In this document: piece by piece, positions 43,482 through 50,691 of the stretch | Numbering within the stretch: position 1 is the stretch's first letter | How the letters are laid out: each line of letters opens with the position of its first letter | Program-made: the position numbers and the translations under genes | The notes under the pieces: generated by a model | Seen by the model: only the letters and a program-made list of their open reading frames with translations | What the model was told of the DNA's origin: nothing | Database searches by the model: none | Origin: Kitasatospora sp. NA04385 | GTDB taxonomy: Bacteria; Actinomycetota; Actinomycetes; Streptomycetales; Streptomycetaceae | Assembly: GCF_013364235.1 (NCBI RefSeq) | Contig: NZ_CP054919.1 | Location: 5,901,156 to 5,965,155, forward strand | Length of the DNA: 64,000 bases | Reading direction: 5' to 3'

Positions 43482-43911
43482 GTTCGCCGAGGGCGCGCAG
43501 GCCGTCGGTGAGTGCGGCGAGTTGCGCGGCGGTGAGGCCGGAGGCCAGTTCGGCGTCGGCGGCCTCGGCGGCCTCGGCGCAGCGGGCCAGCAGGCGGCGG
43601 CCCTCGGCGGTGAGGGTGAGGACCTGGCGGCGCCGGTCGTCCGGGTCGCGGAGGCGTTCGACTGCGCCGAGCGCCTGGAGTTGGTCGGCGAGGGCCACGA
43701 TCAGGCTGGGCGCGACACCCAATCGGGAGGCCAACTCCTGCTGGGAGGCGGCGGATTCGGCATCCAACGCGGCCAACAGTCCGGCGTGCTTGGGCTTCAG
43801 GCCGAGTGCCTCGACCCGGGTCGCGAAGCGGTCGGCGGCCAGGGCGCCGAGGGTGCCCAGGTTGAAGACCAGTGTGGCGCGGAGGGCGGCCGATCCCTTG
43901 ACATCGCTCAT
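43477..43911 (-). CDS. MarR family transcriptional regulator
   Basis: A 144-residue MarR protein from ATG 43911. The core reads LGLKPKHAGLLAALDAES, then SQQELASRLGVAPSLIVALADQLQ as recognition region and VERLRDPDDRRRQVLTLTAEG as the wing. It is divergent from two small membrane protein genes across a 59-bp promoter with three GAATGAT-like half-sites. Its stop codon coincides with the right end of the neighbouring IS, so the last residues may have been altered by insertion. Confidence 0.9.
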   Translation of the reverse strand: MSDVKGSAALRATLVFNLGTLGALAADRFATRVEALGLKPKHAGLLAALDAESAASQQELASRLGVAPSLIVALADQLQALGAVERLRDPDDRRRQVLTLTAEGRRLLARCAEAAEAADAELASGLTAAQLAALTDGLRALGEQ

Positions 43912-43916
43912 GCCGA

Positions 43917-43955
43917 GAATGATAACTTCCCCATATCGTTCACGGCTCGAATGAT
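43917..43955. promoter_or_regulatory. GAATGAT half-sites, candidate MarR operator
   Basis: GAATGAT (43917-43923) faces ATCGTTC (43935-43941), one mismatch from perfect symmetry, and another GAATGAT lies at 43949-43955. They span the divergent promoter between marR and the 43971 gene. Confidence 0.6.
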
Positions 43956-43970
43956 TTAGGGGGAGATGAA

Positions 43971-44318
43971 ATGGGCGTGCTGTCCGCGGCCAATGCACTG
44001 GCCGCGCTGATGAGCGCGGGATCGAGCGTGGCGGGCGTGCTCCGGCCGGGCCTGGCGCTGCCCGCAGGTGAACCGGCCACCGCCGGGGTGCACCTGTATG
44101 CACAGGCCTACGCCGCCAGGTCGCTCCCGCTCGGGGTGGCCACGGCGGCGGCGGTGTGGACGGGCGCGGCGGTGGCCTGGCCGATGCTGCTGGTGTCCGG
44201 CCTGGCCCAGGTCGCCGACTCGGCGATCGGCTTCCGTCAGCGCAACCTCGGCATGGGCATCGGCGCCGGCGCGTGCGCCGTCCTGCACCTGCTCTCCGCC
44301 TGGTGGATGGCCCGGTGA
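43971..44318 (+). CDS. small membrane protein (DUF4267-like)
   Basis: A 115-residue protein from ATG 43971, with GGGGGAGAUGAA before it. Four hydrophobic segments are seen: residues ~2-27, ~48-68, ~68-84 and ~93-113, with a short basic loop GFRQRNLGMG. It resembles DUF4267 proteins, which are predicted inner-membrane proteins controlled by MarR or TetR regulators. The stop overlaps the GTG of the next gene (GTGA). Function unknown. Confidence 0.68.
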   Translation: MGVLSAANALAALMSAGSSVAGVLRPGLALPAGEPATAGVHLYAQAYAARSLPLGVATAAAVWTGAAVAWPMLLVSGLAQVADSAIGFRQRNLGMGIGAGACAVLHLLSAWWMAR

Positions 44319-44650
44319 ACGGCCCGGTGAACGGCGCGACGGACACCGCGATGAGCGTGGCGGGGCCCGGCGCCACGGGCCTGACGGCGCTCGACGTGGC
44401 AGCGTTCGCGGCGGAACTCGCGGTGTACGCGGCAGCCGCCTGGTGGGCCTGGCGCAGGCCGGGCCGACGCGGGGCGCGACTGGCGGCGGCGGTCGGGGCG
44501 GTGGCCGTGCTCGCTGTGCTGTGGGGGCGGTTCGCGGCCCCGACCGCCGATCGGCCGTTGCACGGGGTGGCTCGGGTGGCGTTCGAGGTCTGCTGGTTCG
44601 GCGTGGGCGCGGCGGCGGCGTTGCGCGCGTACCGGCGGGGGGTGAGGTGA
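44315..44650 (+). CDS. YrdB/DUF2568-like membrane protein
   Basis: A 111-residue protein from GTG 44315, coupled to the upstream membrane gene; an ATG at 44351 is an alternative. Three or four hydrophobic stretches are present, with the DUF2568 signature LWGRFAAPTADRPLHG (~residues 68-83), which follows a VAVLAV helix. DUF2568 proteins are small and uncharacterised. The gene ends 9 bp before the start of repeat array B. Confidence 0.72.
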   Translation: MNGPVNGATDTAMSVAGPGATGLTALDVAAFAAELAVYAAAAWWAWRRPGRRGARLAAAVGAVAVLAVLWGRFAAPTADRPLHGVARVAFEVCWFGVGAAAALRAYRRGVR

Positions 44651-44658
44651 GTGCTGTG

Positions 44659-44910
44659 GCACGGGTGTCCAGGCACGGATGTCCAAGCATTGATGTCGCA
44701 ACACCCATGTCGTGGCAACCGTGTTGCAGCACGCATGCCGTGACACCCATGCCGTGGCACCTATGTCACAACACCCATGTCGCGTCACTGGTGGCGTGAC
44801 ACGTATGCCGCGACACGTATGCCGCGACACGTATGCCGCGACACGTATGCCGCGACACGTATGCCGCGACACGTATGCCGCGACACGTATGTCGTGACAC
44901 CTATGTCGCG
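44659..44910. repeat. 14-bp tandem array in perfect register (array B)
   Basis: Eighteen consecutive 14-bp units run from 44659 to 44910 without a phase change. Units vary round RCACNNATGTCGCG; six identical ACACGTATGCCGCG units occupy 44799-44882. Examples at the edges are GCACGGGTGTCCAG (44659) and ACACCTATGTCGCG (44897). The unit is a variant of that in array A (shared ATG-YCGCG core and period). It starts right after the YrdB-like gene and ends ~85 bp before the next gene. Confidence 0.95.
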
Positions 44911-44994
44911 ACACGGGCCCGCAAAATGATCTGACGGCCACTCGGGCATGCCCTACGGTGTCCGGCAGCATGCGAACCGGACGGGGCGGTAACA

Positions 44995-45462
44995 GTGGGC
45001 TGGGACATGACGATCGAGCAGCCGGGAGGCGCCGGTGATCCCGATTACCGGTTCAACGTTTCGAGCATGGGGCCGGCGAAACGGACCATGGAGCGCCTCG
45101 GGATGCTCTCGTCCGAGGAGCCGCCGCCTTGGCCGGAGTTCGCGGACTTCGAGGTGGTGTCGGCCGATTTCGTCACCGCCTCCCGGGGCGAGGAGTCCGA
45201 GTCCATGCGCGCCTTCCATGCCGCCGGCCGGGCAGTGGTCGACTGGCAGGCCGAGCAGCCGACGGGGATTCCGGGCTACAAGATCGGCGGCGGCAACGAC
45301 GGCTGGCTGGTGACACCCGCCGAGATCCGTGCCGCGCTGGCCGCCCTCGAAGCGCAACCCGAATCGGTCAAGGCCGAGGCGGTCTCCCAGTACCCGCGTT
45401 GGGAGGAGTGGATCGACTACCTCCAGCGCGCCGCGACCCACGGCGGGTTCCGGGTCGAATAG
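44995..45462 (+). CDS. hypothetical protein
   Basis: A 155-residue soluble acidic protein from GTG 44995 (an ATG at 45007 is an alternative). It reads RFNVSSMGPAKRTMERLGML near residues 19-38 and GIPGYKIGGGNDGWLVTPAE at ~90-109, ending with a WEEWIDYLQRAATHGGF helix. The layout (small, one domain, Trp-rich end) resembles other lone streptomycete hypotheticals. I do not recognise a family. A 14-bp repeat array fills the upstream region. Confidence 0.6.
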   Translation: MGWDMTIEQPGGAGDPDYRFNVSSMGPAKRTMERLGMLSSEEPPPWPEFADFEVVSADFVTASRGEESESMRAFHAAGRAVVDWQAEQPTGIPGYKIGGGNDGWLVTPAEIRAALAALEAQPESVKAEAVSQYPRWEEWIDYLQRAATHGGFRVE

Positions 45463-45475
45463 CGACCGCCAGCCT

Positions 45476-45500
45476 CCGTCCCGTCCCGTCCCGTCCCGTC
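45476..45500. repeat. CCGTC pentanucleotide repeat, five copies
   Basis: Five exact CCGTC units stand just after the stop of the 44995 gene. Confidence 0.9.
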
Positions 45501-45550
45501 CCGCCCACGCCCCGCCAAGCCAAGGTCCAAGCCAAGAGCGCCCCGCCACC

Positions 45551-45584
45551 GCGCGACCGCCCGGGTCACCCCGGGCGGTCGCGC
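45551..45584. terminator. bidirectional hairpin terminator
   Basis: GCGCGACCGCCCGGG and CCCGGGCGGTCGCGC form 15-bp perfect arms with a 4-nt loop, between the convergent 44995 gene and the GH5 cellulase. Confidence 0.9.
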
Positions 45585-45622
45585 GCTGCTGAGGGAGCTG
45601 GGCGCGGTGCGGGGCGGTGGCG

Positions 45623-47191
45623 TCAGTTGACGGCGGCCAGGTGGTTCTTCAGGCCCTGGCCGAACGCGGTCGGGGTGCCGTCGAAGTTGGAGATCAGCGA
45701 CGGGCCCTGGCCGCAGTCCCAAGTGTTCCAGGTCCAGCCGAGGTAGGAGACCTTGGCGGCGTCGGCCCAGGACATCACCTGGTCGATGAAGGAGTGGGCG
45801 CAGTCGTTCTCACCGATCTCGCCGACCACCACCGGGACCTGGGCGGCCAGCGGTGCCACGGTCGAGTTCCAGCAGGACTGGCTGGAGCAGGTGTTGAAGT
45901 TGTACACGTGCCAGGAGGCGGCCAGGTTGCCCGCCGGGTCGGTCGGCTTGTGGGCCAGCCACTGGCCGAGGTCGTTGGAGTACGCCAGGCCGCCGAGCAG
46001 GATGACGTTGTTCGCGCCGGCGGTGCGCACCGAGTTCACCAGCGTCTGCATGCCGCTGACCTGGTAGTTGATGCCGGGGCAGGCGCTGCCGCCGTCCCGC
46101 CAGCAGTTCCAGGCCTGGTCGATGCCGGAGACGGCGCGGTCCGCGTAGGGCTCGTTGAGCAGGTCGAAGACCACCGAGGGGTCGTTCTTGAAGGTGGTGG
46201 CGACGGAGGTCCAGAAGGTCGCCGCACCGGCGCCCGGCATCGGCTTCTGGCAGGTCGAGTTGACGTCCGAGCAGCCCGAGGAGTTGCCGGTGTAGAGGCC
46301 CTGCGTCCAGTGCAGGTCGATGATCGGGGTGAGCCCGGCGTCCCGCAGCGCGTAGACGAAGTTCTTCACCGCCGTGCGGTAGTTCTCGCCCGCGTACTCG
46401 GGCTTGACGTTGGAGTAGCCGTTCCAGCAGTCCTCGTTGACGGGGACGCGGACGGCGTTGGCCTTCCAGCTCTTGATCGCGGCGATCGAGGCGGCGTCCA
46501 CCGGCCCGTCCGAGAAGCCGTAGCCCTGGACGCACATGAACTCCATGCCGGAGCGGTTCACGCCGCGCAGGATCACCTGCGAACCGTTGGCGTCCACCAG
46601 CTTGTTGCCGGAGACGTGCAGCGCCGGGGCCTTGCCGTTGCCGGTGCTCCCGGAGGAGGAGGCCGACGGCGACGGTGACGGCGACGCGGAAGCGGACGCC
46701 GAGGGGGAGGGGGAGGCCGACGCGGACGCGGACGGAGAGGCCGACGCAGACGCAGACGCAGACGGGCTCGCCGCGCCGTTGCAGGCCACGCCGTTGACGG
46801 TGAACGAGGTGGGGGCCGCGTTGCCGCCGCTGTACGCGAAGTTGGCGCCCGCGCTGATCGAGCCGCCGGCCGCGATGGTGGTCGCCCAGGCGGGGGCCGC
46901 GATGGTGACGTTCTTGCCGGACTGGCTCCAGGTGCCGTTCCAGCCGGTGCCGGAGAGCGTCTGGTTGCCGGTGTAGGAGTAGCCGACGCTCCAGTTGTCG
47001 ATCGGGGTGGTGCCGGCGTTGGTAAGTTTCACGTTCGCGGTGAAGCCGCTGCCCCAGTCGTTCGTCGTGTAGTCGACGGAACACTGGACGCCGGCGGCGG
47101 CCGCGGGGCCGGCGCCGGTGAGGGCGAGGGTGGCCGCAGCGGTCGCGGCCAACGCCGAGACCAGCGCCAGGGTGGTGGTGCGGACGGACAT
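45623..47191 (-). CDS. secreted GH5 endoglucanase with N-terminal CBM2
   Basis: A 522-residue secreted cellulase from ATG 47191 (MSVRTTTLALVSALA). The signal peptide ends at AAAA around residue 33. A family 2 cellulose-binding module (~34-138: VQCSVDYTTNDWGSGFTANV, GWNGTWSQSGKNVTI) is followed by a Ser/Ala/Pro linker (~140-185) with SASASPSP repeats. The GH5 barrel (~190-522) has acid/base Glu347 in LLNEPYA and nucleophile Glu458 in VVGEIGEND. It hydrolyses internal beta-1,4-glucan bonds. A 14-bp CebR-like box lies 28 bp before the start, so cello-oligosaccharides should induce it. It is divergent from the GH48 gene. Confidence 0.93.
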   Translation of the reverse strand: MSVRTTTLALVSALAATAAATLALTGAGPAAAAGVQCSVDYTTNDWGSGFTANVKLTNAGTTPIDNWSVGYSYTGNQTLSGTGWNGTWSQSGKNVTIAAPAWATTIAAGGSISAGANFAYSGGNAAPTSFTVNGVACNGAASPSASASASASPSASASASPSPSASASASPSPSPSASSSGSTGNGKAPALHVSGNKLVDANGSQVILRGVNRSGMEFMCVQGYGFSDGPVDAASIAAIKSWKANAVRVPVNEDCWNGYSNVKPEYAGENYRTAVKNFVYALRDAGLTPIIDLHWTQGLYTGNSSGCSDVNSTCQKPMPGAGAATFWTSVATTFKNDPSVVFDLLNEPYADRAVSGIDQAWNCWRDGGSACPGINYQVSGMQTLVNSVRTAGANNVILLGGLAYSNDLGQWLAHKPTDPAGNLAASWHVYNFNTCSSQSCWNSTVAPLAAQVPVVVGEIGENDCAHSFIDQVMSWADAAKVSYLGWTWNTWDCGQGPSLISNFDGTPTAFGQGLKNHLAAVN

Positions 47192-47218
47192 GTCCGACTC
47201 CTCGGAGGAGGGGAGAAA

Positions 47219-47232
47219 TGGGCGCGCTCCCA
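47219..47232. promoter_or_regulatory. CebR-type operator, one mismatch
   Basis: TGGGCGCGCTCCCA matches the Streptomyces CebR consensus TGGGAGCGCTCCCA at 13 of 14 positions, upstream of the GH5 cellulase start. Confidence 0.8.
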
Positions 47233-47309
47233 CAGGCCCGCCCTGAACCATAGCCAGGGGCAAGGCAGTTGCCAACACGCGTCGGCTGCGCACTCTCCTG
47301 CGCGGTCCC

Positions 47310-47338
47310 TTGACAGTGCGCACCCCCCTCCCGATATT
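47310..47338 (+). promoter_or_regulatory. housekeeping-type promoter of the GH48 gene
   Basis: TTGACA (47310-47315) is followed after 17 bp by GATATT (47333-47338). The CebR box starts on the next base, so repressor binding would cover the transcription start. Confidence 0.7.
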
Positions 47339-47352
47339 TGGGAGCGCTCCCA
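47339..47352. promoter_or_regulatory. perfect CebR operator
   Basis: TGGGAGCGCTCCCA at 47339-47352 is identical to the published CebR consensus of Streptomyces, immediately downstream of a -35/-10 pair and ~187 bp before the GH48 start. Confidence 0.9.
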
Positions 47353-47538
47353 CAGAACGCCCCCCGGCGGACCGCTCCGGAAGGCACCCCCCTGCCGACC
47401 GCCCGGACCCGCCCGCACGGCCGTCACCGCACGGCCGTCACCGCCCGACCGTCCCTGTACGGCCGTCCCTGCGCGGGCGGCCGTCACCGCACGACCGTCC
47501 CCCGGACTCCCCCACCCACCCCCATCCGAGGAGCCGTC

Positions 47539-50466
47539 ATGTCGTCACCACCCCGTCGCCGGGTGCCCAGGAAACGGGTTCCGGCGCTCACCGCCGCCCT
47601 CACGCTGCTCGCCGCCGGCCTGTCGACCGCGGTCGCCGTCCCGGCCTCCGCCGCCGTGGTCCAGTGCTCCGTCGACTACACGGCGAACGACTGGGGCAGC
47701 GGCTTCACCGCCAACGTGGCGATCAACAACAAGGGCACCGCCGCGCTCAACGGCTGGACGCTCACGTACGCGTACTCCGGCAACCAGACGCTCTCCGGCA
47801 GCGGCTGGAACGGCACCTGGAGCCAGTCCGGCAAGAACGTCACCGTCACGGCCCCGGCCTGGGCGACCACCATCGCGGCGGGCGGCTCGGCCACCGCGGG
47901 CGCCAACTTCTCGTACAGCGGCACCAACACCGCGCCGACCGCGTTCGCGGTCAACGGGACGAGCTGCACCGGTGCGCACGCGGCCCCGACCACCGCCCTG
48001 ACCAGCCCGGCCCCGGGCGCCAACTACCAGGCGGGGGCGGCCGTCCCGCTCTCGGCGACGGCCACGGCGGCGGACGGCGCGAGCATCAGCAAGGTCGAGT
48101 TCTACGACAACACCACGCTGATCGGCACCGCCACCAGCGCCCCGTACACCTTCAGTTGGACGGGCGCGGCGAGCGGAAACCACTCGATCTACGCGAAGGC
48201 GTACGACAGCCTGGGCGCGAGCAGCGAGTCGACCCCGGCGGGCATCACGGTCGCGGCCGGTCCGGCGATCAGCGCCACCCCGCTGACCCTGTCGGTGAAC
48301 CAGGGCAAGACCGGCAGCTTCGCCGTGAAGCTCAGCAGCCAGCCGAGCGCGAACGTCACCGTCACCACCACCCGGACCTCGGGCAACACCGGGCTGTCGA
48401 TCAGCTCCGGCGCGACGCTGACCTTCACCCCGGGCAACTGGTCGACGGCGCAGAACGTCACGCTCGCCGCCGACGCCTCCTCCACCGGCTCGGCGACCTT
48501 CACCTCCACCGCCACCGGGTACACCTCCTCGGCGGTGACGGTGACCGAGCTGGCCGCCGCCTCGGGCGTGTACAACGACCGGTTCCTGCAGCTGTACAAC
48601 AAGATCAAGGACCCGGCGAACGGCTACTTCTCGCCGGAGGGCATCCCCTACCACTCGGTGGAGACCCTGCTGGTCGAGGCCCCCGACCAGGGCCACGAGA
48701 CCACCTCGGAGGCGTACTCGTACCTGCTCTGGCTGGAGGCCCAGTACGGGCGGGTCACCCAGGACTGGTCGAAGTTCAACGCGGCGTGGACGCTCATGGA
48801 GACGTACATGATCCCGGGGCACGCCGACCAGCCGACCAACGCGTTCTACAACGCCTCCAAGCCGGCCACCTACGCGCCCGAGCGCCCGCTGCCGAGCGAC
48901 TACCCGGCGGCGCTGGACACCTCGGTCACCGCGGGCAACGACCCGATCGCCGGTGAGCTGAAGAGCGCGTACGGCACCGACGACATCTACGGCATGCACT
49001 GGCTGCAGGACGTGGACAACGTCTACGGCTACGGCAACGCGCCCGGCAAGTGCGAGGCGGGCCCGTCCGACACCGGCCCGTCGTTCATCAACACCTACCA
49101 GCGCGGCGCGCAGGAGTCGGTGTGGGAGACCATCCCGCAGCCCACCTGCGACAACTTCAAGTACGGCGGCAAGAACGGGTACCTGGACCTGTTCGTCAAG
49201 GACAACTCCTACGCCAAGCAGTGGAAGTACACCGACGCGCCGGACGCCGACGCGCGCGCCATCCAGGCCGCGTACTGGGCCGACACCTGGGCCAAGGCCC
49301 AGGGCAACGGCTCGAAGGTGGCCACCACGGTGGCCAAGGCGGGCAAGATGGGCGACTACCTGCGGTACTCGTTCTTCGACAAGTACTTCAAGCAGATCGG
49401 CAACTGCGTCGGCGCCGGCACCTGCGCGCCCGGCAGCGGCAAGACCTCCGAGCACTACCTGCTGTCCTGGTACTACGCCTGGGGCGGCGCCACCGACACC
49501 TCGGCCGGCTGGTCCTGGCGGATCGGCGACAGCGCGGCGCACGGCGGCTACCAGAACCCGATGGCCGCGTACGCGCTGGTCAACGACCCGGCGATGGCCC
49601 CCAAGTCGTCCACCGGCAAGTCCGACTGGACCACCTCGATGGGCCGTCAGGTCGAGTTCACCCAGTGGCTGCAGTCCAACGAGGGCGCGATCGCGGGCGG
49701 CGCGACCAACAGCTGGGAGGGCGACTACGGGACCCCGCCGGCCGGCACCCCGACCTTCTACGGGATGTTCTACGACGAGGCGCCGGTCTACCACGACCCG
49801 GCCTCCAACCAGTGGTTCGGCTTCCAGGCCTGGGGCCTGGAGCGGATGGCGGAGTACTACTACTCCAGCAACGACCCGAAGGCCAAGGCCATCCTGGACA
49901 AGTGGGTGACCTGGGCGCTGTCCAAGACCACCTTCAAGGCGGACGGCAGCTACCAGATCCCGTCCACGCTGGCCTGGAGCGGCAAGCCGGACACCTGGAA
50001 CGCCTCCTCCCCGGGCGCCAACACCGGCCTGCACGTGAGCGTGGTCGACTACACCAACGACGTCGGCGTGGCCGGTTCCTACGCCAAGCTGCTGTCGTAC
50101 TACGCGGCCAAGTCCGGCAACGCGGCCGCCAGGACCGCGGCGCAGAAGCTGCTGGACGGCATGTGGGCCAACAACCAGGACGCGCTGGGCATCTCGGTGC
50201 CGGAGACCCGCACCGACTACAGCCGCTTCAACGACTCGGTCTCGGTGCCGAGCGGCTGGACCGGCACCATGCCCAACGGCGACCCGATCAACAGCGGCTC
50301 GACCTTCCTGTCGATCCGGTCCTTCTACAAGAACGACCCGTCGTTCGCCAAGGTCCAGACGTACCTGAACGGCGGCGCCGCGCCGACCTTCACGTACCAC
50401 CGGTTCTGGGCGCAGGCCGACATCGCCACGGCGATGGCCACCTACGGCGAGCTGTTCGGCGGCTGA
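47539..50466 (+). CDS. secreted GH48 exocellulase with CBM2 and Ig-like domains
   Basis: A 975-residue enzyme from ATG 47539 with an AxA-type signal peptide ending near residue 38. Order of domains: CBM2 (~40-142: VQCSVDYTANDWGSGFTANV), Ig-like domain (~152-243, TSPAPGANYQAGAAVPLSAT), a second beta domain (~246-340) and GH48 (~342-975). The GH48 part contains the EAPDQGHETTSEAYSYLLW segment with catalytic Glu, TDDIYGMHWLQDVDNVYGYG and NSWEGDYGTPPAG. GH48 enzymes are processive reducing-end cellobiohydrolases and usually the key partner of endoglucanases such as the divergent GH5. CebR control is likely from the perfect box upstream. Confidence 0.95.
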   Translation: MSSPPRRRVPRKRVPALTAALTLLAAGLSTAVAVPASAAVVQCSVDYTANDWGSGFTANVAINNKGTAALNGWTLTYAYSGNQTLSGSGWNGTWSQSGKNVTVTAPAWATTIAAGGSATAGANFSYSGTNTAPTAFAVNGTSCTGAHAAPTTALTSPAPGANYQAGAAVPLSATATAADGASISKVEFYDNTTLIGTATSAPYTFSWTGAASGNHSIYAKAYDSLGASSESTPAGITVAAGPAISATPLTLSVNQGKTGSFAVKLSSQPSANVTVTTTRTSGNTGLSISSGATLTFTPGNWSTAQNVTLAADASSTGSATFTSTATGYTSSAVTVTELAAASGVYNDRFLQLYNKIKDPANGYFSPEGIPYHSVETLLVEAPDQGHETTSEAYSYLLWLEAQYGRVTQDWSKFNAAWTLMETYMIPGHADQPTNAFYNASKPATYAPERPLPSDYPAALDTSVTAGNDPIAGELKSAYGTDDIYGMHWLQDVDNVYGYGNAPGKCEAGPSDTGPSFINTYQRGAQESVWETIPQPTCDNFKYGGKNGYLDLFVKDNSYAKQWKYTDAPDADARAIQAAYWADTWAKAQGNGSKVATTVAKAGKMGDYLRYSFFDKYFKQIGNCVGAGTCAPGSGKTSEHYLLSWYYAWGGATDTSAGWSWRIGDSAAHGGYQNPMAAYALVNDPAMAPKSSTGKSDWTTSMGRQVEFTQWLQSNEGAIAGGATNSWEGDYGTPPAGTPTFYGMFYDEAPVYHDPASNQWFGFQAWGLERMAEYYYSSNDPKAKAILDKWVTWALSKTTFKADGSYQIPSTLAWSGKPDTWNASSPGANTGLHVSVVDYTNDVGVAGSYAKLLSYYAAKSGNAAARTAAQKLLDGMWANNQDALGISVPETRTDYSRFNDSVSVPSGWTGTMPNGDPINSGSTFLSIRSFYKNDPSFAKVQTYLNGGAAPTFTYHRFWAQADIATAMATYGELFGG

Positions 50467-50527
50467 CCCGCCGACACCGAGGCGCTGACCGACCGTCACC
50501 GACGGCCGGTCGGCCGCCACCCGAACG

Positions 50528-50565
50528 CGAGTGCCCGGTCCGACCGACAGCGGACCGGGCACTCG
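50528..50565 (+). terminator. hairpin after the GH48 gene
   Basis: CGAGTGCCCGGTCCG and CGGACCGGGCACTCG are exact 15-bp arms with an 8-nt loop, 62 bp after the stop codon. Confidence 0.92.
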
Positions 50566-50691
50566 CCCGTTCTGAGTAGATTGCTTTACTACCTCTTGAT
50601 TTTTGTCATATCGGGTGAATAGTCTCCCGGCCATTCGGACGCAATCGATCACCCACGATCGCGCCGCCGACACTCGGGAGGGTCAACCCCT

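Noticed and set aside
44712..44897. Open frame with periodic DTYAATRMPRHVCR peptide
   Set aside because: The periodicity is simply the 14-bp array read over 42 bp; there is no ribosome binding site or homology.
47545..50673. 1042-codon frame antisense to the GH48 gene
   Set aside because: It is the complement of a clear secreted cellulase with signal peptide, domains and promoter; the antisense product has no recognisable motif.
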